A stretch of 64,000 bases of DNA from GCA-003244245 sp050699975 (GCA_050699975.1 JBOHGH010000003.1:1-64000); one strand, 5' to 3'; positions 1 through 9,600 are shown, counted from the stretch's first letter. Made by a program: numbers and translations. The notes: generated from the letters alone by a model not told the origin.

Positions 1-138
1 GGGCTGTCCGAAGCGGCGCGGGCAGCCCTGGTGTCGAACTCGGCGCACGCAGGGCTGTCGCACGCGGCAGCAGCCCCCCATTTCACACCTCAGGGCGGCG
101 CGCAGCGCCTACGGAGTTGGCTCCGGAAAGGTGCAGCT

Positions 139-400
139 ATGGAGAAGTCGTCGCTGACCGCTCTCGCCCGTGAGCAGCTGAAGATCGCGCGGCAGGCTTC
201 CAGTGGACGCAGCGCGAAGACCGTGTACGGCGGCCATGAACACGTGCTGCACGCCGAGCTGCGGTCCGGCCGGCGAGAGGGTGTGGCGCCCGCGGATACC
301 GCCCGTTCCGGCAGCTTCAGCCCCGGCACTCGAGAAAGATCACAATCCTGCTGGTTGTCATCGCCGGGCACGGGGTGGGCTAGCGTCGGGTGGGTGGGGC
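139..400 (+). pseudogene. Degraded small cupin-domain protein
   Basis: An ATG at 139, preceded by GGAAAGG, opens a reading frame whose first 38 residues (MEKSSLTALAREQL..., GGHEHVLH) look like the N-terminus of a roughly 105-residue actinobacterial cupin protein that I recall from other genomes. After HVLH the frame departs from the family. Short pieces resembling the family C-terminus (an EGVA stretch, an IPP...ALE stretch, a hydrophobic ILLVV stretch) follow in different frames. This suggests an internal deletion of about 40 codons plus frameshifts, leaving no functional beta-barrel. The 3' limit is approximate. The family match is from memory and was not searched. Confidence 0.5.
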
Positions 401-430
401 GATGCCCGTTAGTGAGGAAGCGGTGGCACT

Positions 431-1174
431 GTGGACCGGGCGATCAGGGTCTTGGCGGCAATCAACGAACTCGCCAGCGCTGAGGGTGTGCCAGTTGCGG
501 TCCGTCATGTGTGTCTGGCGTGTGCGGCGGCGGTGCAGGCCAGCGGGGTGGGCCTGTATGTGAATGGCGAGCTGGGGTTGTGTGAGCCGTTGTATGTCAC
601 CAACTCCGTCAGTGAGCAGGTCGCGGAGCTGCAGGTGACGGTCGGGGAGGGTCCGGGCACTGAGGCATTGGGCGAAGACCACCCGGTGCTGGTGCCCGCT
701 TTGGGCAGTGATTCCAGCGTGCTGCGTTGGCCGGCGTTCGCGCCGGCGGCGATCGCGGCCGGAGTGTCGGCGGTATTTGCGTTCCCGCTGGTGACGGGAG
801 CAATCTCGGTAGGCGCATTGGAGATCCACCGCGGCAATGAGGGCAAGCTATCGGCTGCCGAGCTGACCGAGATTTTACTCTTCGCCGACGTGGTTGTGCC
901 GCGGGTAGTCGATCATCTGTCGGGACCGGGCACCGACGGCGGTGATGACCTGCCCAGCAGCGGGTTCGAGTACCGCTGGGCCGAGGTTCGCCAGGCCACC
1001 GGAATGGTCTCGGTGCAGCTGGGTAGCGACCTCATAGTGGCGTTCTTGCGGTTGCGTGCCCACGCCTACCTCACCGGGCGCCGCTTGTCGAAAGTGGCCA
1101 GTGACGTGGTCGAGCGCAGGTTGCGGTTTGAACCAGATACCGGCAGCGCAGGCGCGACGGGCTCCGGCGGCTGA
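431..1174 (+). CDS. GAF and ANTAR domain-containing regulator
   Basis: A 247-aa cytoplasmic protein starting at GTG 431 with a purine-rich site (gaggaag) about 11 bases upstream. Residues about 10-150 form a GAF-like sensor domain, and residues about 175-235 match the RNA-binding ANTAR domain (alternating hydrophobics with QATGM and a basic LTGRRLSKVASDVVERRL segment). GAF-ANTAR proteins are expected to bind paired hairpins in nascent mRNA and prevent termination; the ligand is unknown. A truncated relative begins 25 bases downstream. In actinomycetes such genes often occur in pairs, so this looks like the survivor of a pair. Confidence 0.85.
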   Translation: MDRAIRVLAAINELASAEGVPVAVRHVCLACAAAVQASGVGLYVNGELGLCEPLYVTNSVSEQVAELQVTVGEGPGTEALGEDHPVLVPALGSDSSVLRWPAFAPAAIAAGVSAVFAFPLVTGAISVGALEIHRGNEGKLSAAELTEILLFADVVVPRVVDHLSGPGTDGGDDLPSSGFEYRWAEVRQATGMVSVQLGSDLIVAFLRLRAHAYLTGRRLSKVASDVVERRLRFEPDTGSAGATGSGG

Positions 1175-1198
1175 AAGATCAGACGGAGCGAGCAGCGA

Positions 1199-1297
1199 AT
1201 GTTGGGCCAACGGATTACCGAGACCTTGGTCGAACTGGCCGACGCACTCGGACGCCCTACGGCTCCCAGGATGCGGGAGCGCTTCCCGTTAGGTTGA
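1199..1297 (+). pseudogene. Remnant of a second GAF-ANTAR gene (5' end only)
   Basis: A 32-codon ORF begins at ATG 1199. Its first 17 residues (ITETLVELADAL) resemble the usual N-terminus of actinobacterial GAF-ANTAR proteins. The similarity stops abruptly and the frame ends at a TGA at 1295-1297, which overlaps the -35 hexamer of the ilvB leader promoter. It follows the intact GAF-ANTAR gene by 25 bases. I read it as the stump of a deleted partner gene. It could also be a genuine small ORF. Confidence 0.4.
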
Positions 1298-1323
1298 CGG
1301 TGCCCGGGCAGGCCCGTTACCGT
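1294..1323 (+). promoter_or_regulatory. Probable promoter of the ilvBNC leader
   Basis: TTGACG (1294-1299), an 18-base spacer and TACCGT (1318-1323) form a sigma70-like promoter. The GTG of the leader peptide begins 8 bases after the -10 hexamer, so the leader is probably translated without a 5' UTR. Inferred from consensus only. Confidence 0.6.
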
Positions 1324-1330
1324 CGGCGAC

Positions 1331-1375
1331 GTGCTGATCCCTACTGGCCTCGTACTTTGCGGGCGCGTCGGCTGA
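1331..1375 (+). CDS. ilv leader (attenuation) peptide, 14 aa
   Basis: GTG CTG ATC CCT ACT GGC CTC GTA CTT TGC GGG CGC GTC GGC TGA encodes MLIPTGLVLCGRVG, six of whose 14 residues are Leu, Ile or Val. It lies between a good promoter and an intrinsic terminator in front of ilvB. This is the classic arrangement for ribosome-mediated attenuation by branched-chain aminoacyl-tRNA supply. Its last codons form the 5' arm of the first hairpin. The GTG sits at the expected transcription start, so translation is probably leaderless. A sister peptide with the same RVG ending lies before cimA. Confidence 0.75.
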   Translation: MLIPTGLVLCGRVG

Positions 1376-1440
1376 GCAACCACGAGCCGTCGACGCGCCA
1401 ACCCTCGCTTCCAGCCCCACTCGGGCGGCGGGGGTTTTTT
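1362..1440 (+). terminator. ilvB attenuator hairpins and intrinsic terminator
   Basis: Hairpin 1 pairs GGCGCGTCG (1362-1370) plus GCT with AGC...CGACGCGCC (1385-1399), leaving a 3-base bulge. Its 5' arm overlaps the end of the leader peptide. Hairpin 2 pairs CCCTCGC (1402-1408) with GCGGGGG (1428-1434), with an inner GCCC/GGGC stem, followed by six T (1435-1440). The second is a rho-independent terminator 40 bases before ilvB. Ribosome stalling on the Leu/Ile/Val codons would be expected to change which hairpin forms. Confidence 0.7.
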
Positions 1441-1479
1441 AATGCCCAGGGCGAGCAAACGAATAGCTGAGGCGAGACG

Positions 1480-3294
1480 ATGACAATCGTGACCCCACGA
1501 CAAGTGCCGAGCACCGAGCAACTGTCCAAGCCGGTCCCACCCGCAGGTGCGCCGGTGCGTGTCACCGGCGCCCAAGCGTTGGTGCGCTCGCTTGAGGCGG
1601 TCGGGTGCGAGGCGGTGTTCGGTATCCCCGGCGGCGCCGTGCTACCGGCCTACGATCCGCTGCTCGACTCGACCGCGGTGCGTCATGTTCTGGTCCGCCA
1701 CGAGCAGGGTGCGGGACATGCTGCGGCCGGTTATGCCCAGGCCACCGGGCGGGTCGGCGTGTGCATGGCCACCTCCGGCCCGGGTGCGACCAACCTGGTC
1801 ACCCCGATCGCCGACGCACATATGGACTCGGTGCCGATCGTCGCGATCACCGGTCAGGTCCCGCGGGCCTCGATAGGAAGCGACGCCTTCCAGGAGGCGG
1901 ACATCTGCGGCATCACGATGCCGATCACCAAGCACAACTTCCTGGTGACCGATCCGGCGGACATCCCACGGGCCATCGCCGAGGCGTTCCACCTCGCGTC
2001 CACCGGAAGGCCCGGCCCGGTGCTGGTGGACATCCCCAAGGACGTGCTGCAGGCCCAGACCTCCTTCTGCTGGCCCCCGGAGATCAACCTGCCGGGGTAC
2101 CGGCCGACCACCCGGCCGCACGGCAAGCAGATCCGGGAGGCTGCCCGGCTGATCGCCACCGCCCGGCGCCCGGTGCTCTATGTCGGCGGTGGGGTGGCCA
2201 GGGCGGGGGCCACCGCGGCATTGCGGGAGCTGGCCGAGCTCACCGGCGCGCCGGTGGTGACCACGCTGATGGCTCGCGGTGCCTTTCCCGACTCGCACCC
2301 GCAGCATGTGGGCATGCCCGGCATGCACGGCACGGTGGCCGCGGTCGCGGCGATGCAGCGCTCCGACCTGCTGATCGCGCTCGGCGCCCGGTTCGATGAT
2401 CGGGTCACCGGGCAGCTGTCCACCTTCGCGCCGGACGCCGCGGTGGTGCATGCCGACATCGACCCAGCGGAGATCTCCAAGAACCGCCGGGCCGACGTGC
2501 CGATCGTCGGTGACTGCGCCGAGGTGATCGGCGAGCTGATCTCGGCGGTGCGGGCCGAGTTCGACTCCGTACGTCCGGATCTCGCCGCGTGGTGGACACA
2601 GCTGGAGAACTGGCGCACGACGTTCCCGCTGGGCTACGACCCCCCGACGGACGGCATGCTCTCCCCGCAGTTCGCCATCAAGCGGATCGGTGACCTGGTC
2701 GGTCCGGACGCGATCTACACCGCAGGGGTGGGACAGCACCAGATGTGGGCAGCGCAGTTCATCAGGTACGAGAAACCGGGCACTTGGATCAACTCCGGGG
2801 GGCTTGGCACGATGGGTTTCGCTGTGCCGGCGGCGATGGGCGCCAAGCTGGGCAGGCCCGACGTCGCGGTCTGGGCTATCGACGGCGACGGCTGCTTCCA
2901 GATGACCAACCAGGAGCTCGCGACCTGCGCCATCGAGAACATCCCGATCAAGGTCGCCGTGATCAACAACGGTAGCCTCGGCATGGTCCGGCAGTGGCAG
3001 AACCTGTTCTACTCTGAGCGCTACTCGCAGACCGACCTCGGGACCCACTCCCGCATCCCGGACTTCGTGAAGCTCGCTGAGGCGCTGGGCTGCGTGGGTC
3101 TGCGCTGCGAGGCCGAGCCGGAGGTGGACCGGGTCATCGAGCAGGCGATGGAGATCGACGACCGACCGGTCGTGATCGACTTCGTGGTGGGCAAGGACGC
3201 CCAGGTCTGGCCAATGGTCGCCGCGGGCCACAGCAACGACCAGATCATGGCGGCGCACAACATCCGCCCGCTGTTCGACGAGGACGGGTCCTGA
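1480..3294 (+). CDS. ilvB: Acetolactate synthase large subunit
   Basis: A 604-aa ThDP- and FAD-dependent acetohydroxyacid synthase catalytic subunit. It condenses pyruvate with pyruvate or 2-oxobutyrate, the first common step to Val, Leu and Ile. Visible motifs are GIPGGAVLPAYD near residue 48, the ThDP-activating glutamate in RHEQGAGHAAAGYA (about residue 75), and the ThDP/Mg motif beginning GDGCFQMTNQE near residue 467. The length is normal for the actinobacterial enzyme with its short N-terminal extension. The stop overlaps the ilvN start by one base, so the two subunits are probably translationally coupled. Expression is probably controlled by the upstream attenuator. Confidence 0.98.
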   Translation: MTIVTPRQVPSTEQLSKPVPPAGAPVRVTGAQALVRSLEAVGCEAVFGIPGGAVLPAYDPLLDSTAVRHVLVRHEQGAGHAAAGYAQATGRVGVCMATSGPGATNLVTPIADAHMDSVPIVAITGQVPRASIGSDAFQEADICGITMPITKHNFLVTDPADIPRAIAEAFHLASTGRPGPVLVDIPKDVLQAQTSFCWPPEINLPGYRPTTRPHGKQIREAARLIATARRPVLYVGGGVARAGATAALRELAELTGAPVVTTLMARGAFPDSHPQHVGMPGMHGTVAAVAAMQRSDLLIALGARFDDRVTGQLSTFAPDAAVVHADIDPAEISKNRRADVPIVGDCAEVIGELISAVRAEFDSVRPDLAAWWTQLENWRTTFPLGYDPPTDGMLSPQFAIKRIGDLVGPDAIYTAGVGQHQMWAAQFIRYEKPGTWINSGGLGTMGFAVPAAMGAKLGRPDVAVWAIDGDGCFQMTNQELATCAIENIPIKVAVINNGSLGMVRQWQNLFYSERYSQTDLGTHSRIPDFVKLAEALGCVGLRCEAEPEVDRVIEQAMEIDDRPVVIDFVVGKDAQVWPMVAAGHSNDQIMAAHNIRPLFDEDGS

Positions 3295-3800
3295 TGTCCA
3301 ATCACACCATGTCGGTGCTGGTGGAGAACAAGCCCGGCGTCCTGGCCCGGGTGGCGGGGCTGTTCAGCCGCCGTGGGTTCAACATCCACTCGTTGGCGGT
3401 CGGGCCCACCGAGAACCCCGACATCTCCCGGATGACCATCGTGGTCGGCGTGGACGAGCTGCCCCTGGAGCAGGTCACCAAACAGCTCAACAAACTGATC
3501 AACGTCATCAAGATCGTCGAGCTCGACCCGGCGGCGGCGGTGCAGCGGGAACTGCTGCTGGTGAAGATCCGGGCGGACACCACGATGCGCTCCCAGGTGC
3601 TCGAAACCGTCGCGCTGTTTCGGGCCAAGGTGGTCGACGTCTGCCCGGAGGCGCTGACCATCGAGGCCACCGGGACCGCGGACAAGCTCGACGCGCTGCT
3701 GCGGATGCTCGAACCCTTCGGCATCCGCGAGATGGCCCAATCCGGCATGGTCGCCATCGGCCGCGGCCCCCGCGCGATCACCGCCAACCCGCTCCGCTAG
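3294..3800 (+). CDS. ilvN: Acetolactate synthase small (regulatory) subunit
   Basis: A 168-aa regulatory subunit that activates IlvB and mediates valine feedback. The N-terminal ACT domain is clear (TMSVLVENKPGVLARVAGLFSRRGFN at residues 5-30, with the typical PGVLARV...RRGFNI). The second half is the usual ALS small-subunit C-terminal domain. The length is typical. The start ATG overlaps the ilvB stop (TGATG), and ilvC follows after a 102-base gap that contains a large inverted repeat. Confidence 0.97.
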   Translation: MSNHTMSVLVENKPGVLARVAGLFSRRGFNIHSLAVGPTENPDISRMTIVVGVDELPLEQVTKQLNKLINVIKIVELDPAAAVQRELLLVKIRADTTMRSQVLETVALFRAKVVDVCPEALTIEATGTADKLDALLRMLEPFGIREMAQSGMVAIGRGPRAITANPLR

Positions 3801-3815
3801 AACCCCACTGCCGTC

Positions 3816-3877
3816 GCGTTCTGGATGCAGAACGCTGCTATTCGGCCCCAGATAAGCGCGTTCTGCATCCAGAACGC
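3816..3877. repeat. 20-bp perfect inverted repeat between ilvN and ilvC
   Basis: GCGTTCTGGATGCAGAACGC (3816-3835) and its exact reverse complement (3858-3877) flank a 22-base loop. Each arm is itself nearly self-complementary at its ends (GCGTTCT...AGAACGC), so two small hairpins or one long hairpin could form. There is no T-run. It may be a processing or partial-termination site between ilvN and ilvC, or a mobile REP-like element. Confidence 0.8.
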
Positions 3878-3902
3878 GGCAGAGCTACCCGAGGAGCCCA
3901 CG

Positions 3903-4904
3903 ATGAGCGAGATCTTTTATGACGAGGATGCTGACCTGTCGGTTGTCGGGGACCGCAAGGTCGCGGTGATCGGGTATGGCAGCCAGGGGCACGCGCATGC
4001 GCTGAGCCTGCGCGATTCCGGGGTCGACGTCCGGGTCGGGCTGCCGGAGACATCCAAGTCGCGCCCCAGAGCAGCCGACGAGGGCCTGCGGGTGGTGACG
4101 CCGGCGCAGGCGTCCGCCGAGGCCGATGTCGTGATGGTCCTGGCGCCGGACACCAAGCAGCGCACCATCTACGCCCAGGACATCGCGCCGAACCTGAACT
4201 CGGGGGATGCGCTGATGTTCGGGCACGGCTTCAACATCCGGTACAACCTGATCAAGCCCCCGTCCGATGTGGACGTCGCGATGGTGGCTCCCAAGGGGCC
4301 TGGGCATCTGGTGCGCCGGCAGTTCGTCGACGGTAAAGGGGTGCCCTGCCTGATCGCGATCGAGCAGGACCCCACCGGTGGCGCTCAGGCGCTGGCGTTG
4401 TCCTATGCCAAGGCGATCGGCGGCACTCGCGCCGGGGTGATCAAGACCACCTTCACCGAGGAGACCGAGACCGATCTGTTCGGGGAGCAGGCCGTGCTCT
4501 GCGGCGGGCTGTCGGCGCTGGTGCAGGCGAGCTTCGAGGTGCTCACCGAGGCGGGATACGCCCCGGAGGTCGCCTACTTCGAGTGCCTTCATGAGGTCAA
4601 GCTGATCGTCGATCTGATGTACGAGGGTGGGCTGGCCGGCATGTGGTATTCGGTGTCGGACACCGCCGAGTACGGCGGCCTCACCCGTGGCCCGCGGGTG
4701 GTCACGCCCGCGGTCAAGGACGAGATGCGAAAACTGCTAGCCGAGGTGAAGGATGGGAGCTTCGCTCGCGAATGGGTGGCCGAGGACGACAACGGCCGGC
4801 CGAACTTCACGAAGCTGCAGTCCGAGAGCGAGCGGCACCAGATCGAACAGGTCGGTGCCAGGTTGCGCGGGCTGATGTCCTGGATGGACCGTCCCACTCA
4901 CTGA
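3903..4904 (+). CDS. ilvC: Ketol-acid reductoisomerase (class I)
   Basis: A 333-aa NADPH- and Mg-dependent enzyme that isomerises and reduces acetolactate or acetohydroxybutyrate. ATG 3903 was chosen because GAGGAG lies 6 bases upstream and MSEIFYDEDADLSVV is the usual family start; the frame is open further upstream. The Rossmann motif IGYGSQGHAHALSLRDSG is at residues 23-40. Metal-binding residues lie in the C-terminal knotted domain (EQAVLCGGLSALVQASFE..., ECLHEVKLIVDLMYEGG). It is the third gene of ilvBNC. Confidence 0.97.
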   Translation: MSEIFYDEDADLSVVGDRKVAVIGYGSQGHAHALSLRDSGVDVRVGLPETSKSRPRAADEGLRVVTPAQASAEADVVMVLAPDTKQRTIYAQDIAPNLNSGDALMFGHGFNIRYNLIKPPSDVDVAMVAPKGPGHLVRRQFVDGKGVPCLIAIEQDPTGGAQALALSYAKAIGGTRAGVIKTTFTEETETDLFGEQAVLCGGLSALVQASFEVLTEAGYAPEVAYFECLHEVKLIVDLMYEGGLAGMWYSVSDTAEYGGLTRGPRVVTPAVKDEMRKLLAEVKDGSFAREWVAEDDNGRPNFTKLQSESERHQIEQVGARLRGLMSWMDRPTH

Positions 4905-4953
4905 CACCGCCTGAACCGGGCGCTGCGGGTACCGGTCGCTAGACTCGGTGATC

Positions 4954-6543
4954 GTGAACCGACCCGTAGTGTTGATCGCTGAGAAGCTTGCACCGTCAGT
5001 GCTGGACGTTTTCGGCGCCGAGTTCGACGTCCTGCACATCGACGGCACCGACCGCGAGGCACTGTTCGAGGCGCTAGCCGGCGCCGACGCGCTGCTGGTG
5101 CGCTCGGCTACCCGGGTGGATGCCGAGGCGCTCGGCCACGCTCCACGGCTCAAGGTCATCGCCAGGGCTGGTGTCGGGCTGGACAACGTCGACGTGCCAG
5201 CGGCCACCGAGCGCGGAGTGATGGTGGTCAACGCACCCACCTCCAACATCGTCTCGGCCGCCGAGCATGCCGTCGCGCTGCTGCTGGCGGTGGCTCGGCA
5301 CATCCCGGCGGCCGATGCCAGCCTGCGTGGTGGGCAATGGAAACGCAGCTCGTTCGGCGGCGTCGAGTTGTCCGGCAAGACCATCGGTGTGGTGGGCCTG
5401 GGCAAGATCGGTCAGCTGGTCGCCCAGCGGCTGGCGGCCTTCGGCAGCGAGCTGATCGCCTACGACCCCTATGTGTCCCCGGCGCGGGCCGCGCAACTGG
5501 GCATCGAGCTGGTCGACCTGGACGGGTTGCTGTCCCGCGCTGACGCCGTCTCGATCCACCTGCCCAAGACCTCCGAGACGCTCGGCCTGATCGGTGCCGA
5601 CCAGCTCGCCAAAACCAAGCCGGGGGTGCTGATCGTCAACGCCGCCCGCGGCGGCCTGGTGGACGAGCAGGCGCTGGCTGACGCGGTGCGAAGTGGCCAG
5701 GTCGGCGGCGCGGGGATCGACGTCTTCGCCACCGAGCCGTGCACTGCCAGCCCGTTGTTCGAGCTGCCGCAGGTGGTCGTCACACCGCATCTGGGTGCCT
5801 CTACCGTCGAGGCGCAGGATCGGGCGGGTACCGACGTCGCGCGCAGCGTGTTGCTGGCGCTGCGCGGCGAGTTCGTACCCGACGCGGTGAACGTGATCAA
5901 CGGCGGGGTGGTGGGCGAGGAGGTTCGGCCCTGGCTGCCGCTGACCCAGAAACTGGGTACGGTGCTGGCGACGCTGACCGGGCGCTCGCCTGATTCGGTG
6001 ACTGTCGACGTGCGCGGTGAGCTGGCCGCCGAGGACGTCTCGGTCCTGCAACTCGCGGCGCTGCGCGGGGTCTTCACCGGTGTGGTGGCCGACCAGGTCA
6101 CGTTCGTCAACGCGCCGCGGCTGGCGCAGGAGCGCGGGGTCGCCGTCGCCGTGATCGCCTCGCCGGAGAGTCCAAGCCACCGCAGCGTGGTCAGCGTGCG
6201 GGGGGCCTTCGCCGACGGCAGAGTCTTCTCGGTCTCGGGAACGCTGTCCGGGCCTGCGCAGGTGCAGAAGCTGGTGGAGATCGATGGCCGGCACTTCGAC
6301 CTGCGGGCGCAGGGTGAGGCCATCTTCATGGAGTACCCGGACCGTCCGGGCGTGATGGGAACAGTCGGCACGCTCCTGGGCGCGGCCGGCATCAACATCG
6401 AGGCAGCCCAGATCAGCCAGACCACCGCGGGGACCGATGCGATCATGATCCTGCGGGTGGACCGGCCGGTTCCCGGTCAGGTGCTGGACGCGATCAGGCC
6501 AGCGGTCGGCGCCCGCACCGTTCGCTCGGTTACGTTCGGCTGA
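4954..6543 (+). CDS. serA: D-3-phosphoglycerate dehydrogenase
   Basis: Catalyses the first step of serine synthesis from 3-phosphoglycerate using NAD. A substrate/nucleotide-binding domain spans residues about 3-315 (GVVGLGKIGQLVAQRL near residue 144, catalytic His in TPHLGAST). An intervening domain and a C-terminal ACT domain (about 450-528) that binds serine follow. This is the long form typical of actinobacteria. GTG 4954 is preferred because TAGACT (4940-4945) is 8 bases upstream, suggesting a leaderless start, and MNRPVVLIAEKLAP matches the family start. GTG 4948, two codons upstream, is the alternative. Confidence 0.96.
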   Translation: MNRPVVLIAEKLAPSVLDVFGAEFDVLHIDGTDREALFEALAGADALLVRSATRVDAEALGHAPRLKVIARAGVGLDNVDVPAATERGVMVVNAPTSNIVSAAEHAVALLLAVARHIPAADASLRGGQWKRSSFGGVELSGKTIGVVGLGKIGQLVAQRLAAFGSELIAYDPYVSPARAAQLGIELVDLDGLLSRADAVSIHLPKTSETLGLIGADQLAKTKPGVLIVNAARGGLVDEQALADAVRSGQVGGAGIDVFATEPCTASPLFELPQVVVTPHLGASTVEAQDRAGTDVARSVLLALRGEFVPDAVNVINGGVVGEEVRPWLPLTQKLGTVLATLTGRSPDSVTVDVRGELAAEDVSVLQLAALRGVFTGVVADQVTFVNAPRLAQERGVAVAVIASPESPSHRSVVSVRGAFADGRVFSVSGTLSGPAQVQKLVEIDGRHFDLRAQGEAIFMEYPDRPGVMGTVGTLLGAAGINIEAAQISQTTAGTDAIMILRVDRPVPGQVLDAIRPAVGARTVRSVTFG

Positions 6544-6612
6544 CCTTGCGCTGAGCCGGATTACCCCATCTGGACTGGTCACAAAACGCGATCGACTGGG
6601 TACGTTCCGTTA

Positions 6613-9600
6613 GTGCGTCGCATCCTGGTGGGGGGCCGGTTGGCTCGCAGGCCCCGAATCCCTCAGAGGAGTCGTTCGGCGGCCGTGTTGCTCGTGCTCA
6701 CCGCGATGGCCTCGGTCGGGGTCAGCGGTCCGGCCAGTGGCCAATCCGGAGAGCGAGAGCTCGCTGCCGGGCTGCCACTTGCGGTTGGATTGGTGCCCGG
6801 GACCAGCCTATCGCCGGCACCGCTGCAGGGCAAGATCAATCCCCGGCTGGATGCCGCGCGGGGGCCAGTAACCGTCTTCGTCGAGCTCGCCCAGACCCCG
6901 GCGGTGGAGGTCTTCCACGCCGAGCGCAACGCTGGGCGACCCGCTCCGGTTGCGGCGCGGGCGGCCGGCGCTGCCAAGACCCGGATGGGGCAGGCTGCCG
7001 ACCGGGTGCTCGGGCAGCTGCGGCACCGCAGCCCGGACGTTCGCGAACTGTTCCGGACCACCAACGCCGTGGCCGGGCTGGCTGTGATCGCCGACGCGGC
7101 AACGGTCGGCGAACTGGCTGGATCGCCCGACGTCCGGTCGGTGCGCACCATCGTGCCCAAGACCGCGCTGAACTCCAGCGCCGTGGCACTGACCAGGACG
7201 CTGCGCGCATGGCAGCAGACCGGGTGGCTGGGTGACGCGGTGCGGATCGGCATCATCGACGACGGGATCGACTACACCCACGCGGACTTCGGCGGCCCCG
7301 GTACCCGATCCGCTTACACCGCCATCGACCGCACCGTGGTCAAGCCGAGCTACTTCCCGACCGGCAAGGTGGTGGGTGGTTACGACTTCGCCGGCGACGA
7401 CTACGACGGCGGCGTGACCGCCGGCCCGCTGGGAATCATCCCGCGGCCGGACCCCAACCCGCTGTCCTGCGGCCAGCACGGCAACCACGTCGCAGGGACC
7501 GCCGCCGGATTCGGTGTCAACGGCGACGGCAGTACCTTTCGCGGCAACTACCGCAACCTGGACCCGGCGGCGCTGAACGCCATGCGGATCGGCCCCGGCA
7601 CGGCACCGCGCGCGCAGCTGTATGCGCTGAAGGTCTTCGGTTGCCACGGTGCGACCGGGCTGGTCGCCAAGGCGATGGACTGGGCGCTGGACCCCGACGG
7701 GGATGGCGACTTCTCCGACCGGCTCGATGTGGTGAACCTGTCGCTGGGCACCGACTACGGTGCCCCGGACGACCCGGACAGCCTGTTCGTCCGCAAGCTC
7801 GCGCTCAACGGGGTGCTGCCGGTGTTCGCCGCTGGAAACGGCGGCGACCTCTACGACATCGGCGGAGCACCGGGCAACACTCCCGAGGCGCTCACCGTGG
7901 CCAGCACCCGAGACTCCGCCGTGCTGCGCGACGGCGCCCAGGTCACCGCGCCCGGTGACGTGGCCGCGACCTTGCGTGGTCAGACCTTGGCCGGCCAGTA
8001 CAGCCTGGACTTCTCCGGCTACGACAGCCTGGATCGCACCGCGCCGGTGATGCGGCTGTCCGATCCCGCCAACGCCGATGGCTGCCAGCCCTACTCGGGT
8101 GCCGATGCTGGCGCGGTTGCCAGCAAGCATGTCTGGCTGGAGTGGGACGACGACAACACCACCCGGCGCTGCGGTTCGACGGTGCGGGCCGACCACGCGC
8201 TGGCCGCCAAGGCTGCCGGAGTGCTGCTGTCCTCGGAAATGGAGCACTTCGCCGCGGGCATCGCAGGTAACGCAGGCGTGCCGATGTTCCAGTTCACCGG
8301 TCCGGACGCGGCTGCGCTGCGCCCGGCGGTGGCGGCCGGGACGCTGAGGGTGCGGCTGGCGGGGAAGCTGCGGTCGTCGGTGCACACTGACGACCCGCTC
8401 CTCACCGACACTCCTAGCGAGTTCAGCTCTCGTGATGTGCGGGGCCCGGCCCTCAAGCCGGATGTCGCAGCGCCCGGCGACACCATCACGTCGGCCCTGA
8501 CCGGCAGCGGGTCGGGCGTACTGGTGGCCAGCGGGACGTCGATGGCTTCCCCGCACGTCGCGGGCATCGGGGCGTTGGTCCGGCAGGCGCATCCGGACTG
8601 GAGTGTGGCAGAGGTCAAGGCTGCGGTGGTGAACACTGCCGGGGCCGATGTCTATTCGCGCGACGGTCAGCAGGGCCCGATCGCGGCACCCAACCGGGTC
8701 GGCGCCGGCCGGGTAGACGCAGCAGCCGCGGTGGGCAACCAGGTCCTGGCCATGGTGCCGGACGACCCCGGTCAGGTCAGTGCCAACTTCGGCGTGGTGG
8801 AGGCGGCCGGTCCGGTCACCCTCAACAAGACGATCATGTTGGTGAACAAGGGTGTGGCCGCGGCCCGGTACGCGGTCGCCTACCAGCCGGTCACCACCAT
8901 GCCCGGGGTCAGCTACCAGCTGTCCAGCGGGTCGGTCGACATCGCCCCGCGGGGCGTCGCGGTGCTGACCGTCACGCTGCGCATCGATGACCCTTCCGCA
9001 CTGCGCAGGACCGCCGATCCGACCATCGAGAAGACCCAGCTCGGTGCGGCCCGCCAGTTCGTCGCGGACGCCTCCGGCCGGGTCGTATTCAGCTCGCCCG
9101 ACGGCCCGGGTGCGGGTGTCCCGCAGGACGGCCCGGGTGCGGGTGTCCCGCAGGACGCAGTCGCGCTGCGGGTGCCGGTGTATGCCGCGCCGAGGCCGGT
9201 GGCAGACATCGCGGCGCCGCAAAGCCTGCGGTTCCTCGGCCGCGACCGGCAGGCCGTGCTCGTCCTGTCTGGTCGGGGAGTGGACCAGGGCAGCGGGGAC
9301 GCGGCCTACCGCTCGCTGATCAGTGTCCTGCAGTTGCAGGTCGAAAGCGGGCGGTTGCATGAGTGCGAGGGCGCATTCGTGGCGTATTGCACTCCCAACG
9401 GGACCGCCCAGGGTGGTGACATCCGCTATGTCGGGGTGACCTCCACCGCGCCGCTGGCTGTGGCCCGAGGCAGGCCGGAAGAGGCATTGCTCGCTTTCGG
9501 GATCACCACCTGGGAGGACTGGTACAACGTCGGCAGTAACACCATTCCGTTCGTCGACATCGATACCAGCGGGGACGGGCTGCCCGACTTCGAGGTCCGC

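Noticed and set aside
1642..3258. 538-codon frame antisense to ilvB
   Set aside because: Codon-complement shadow of a well-matched ilvB, with no recognisable protein.
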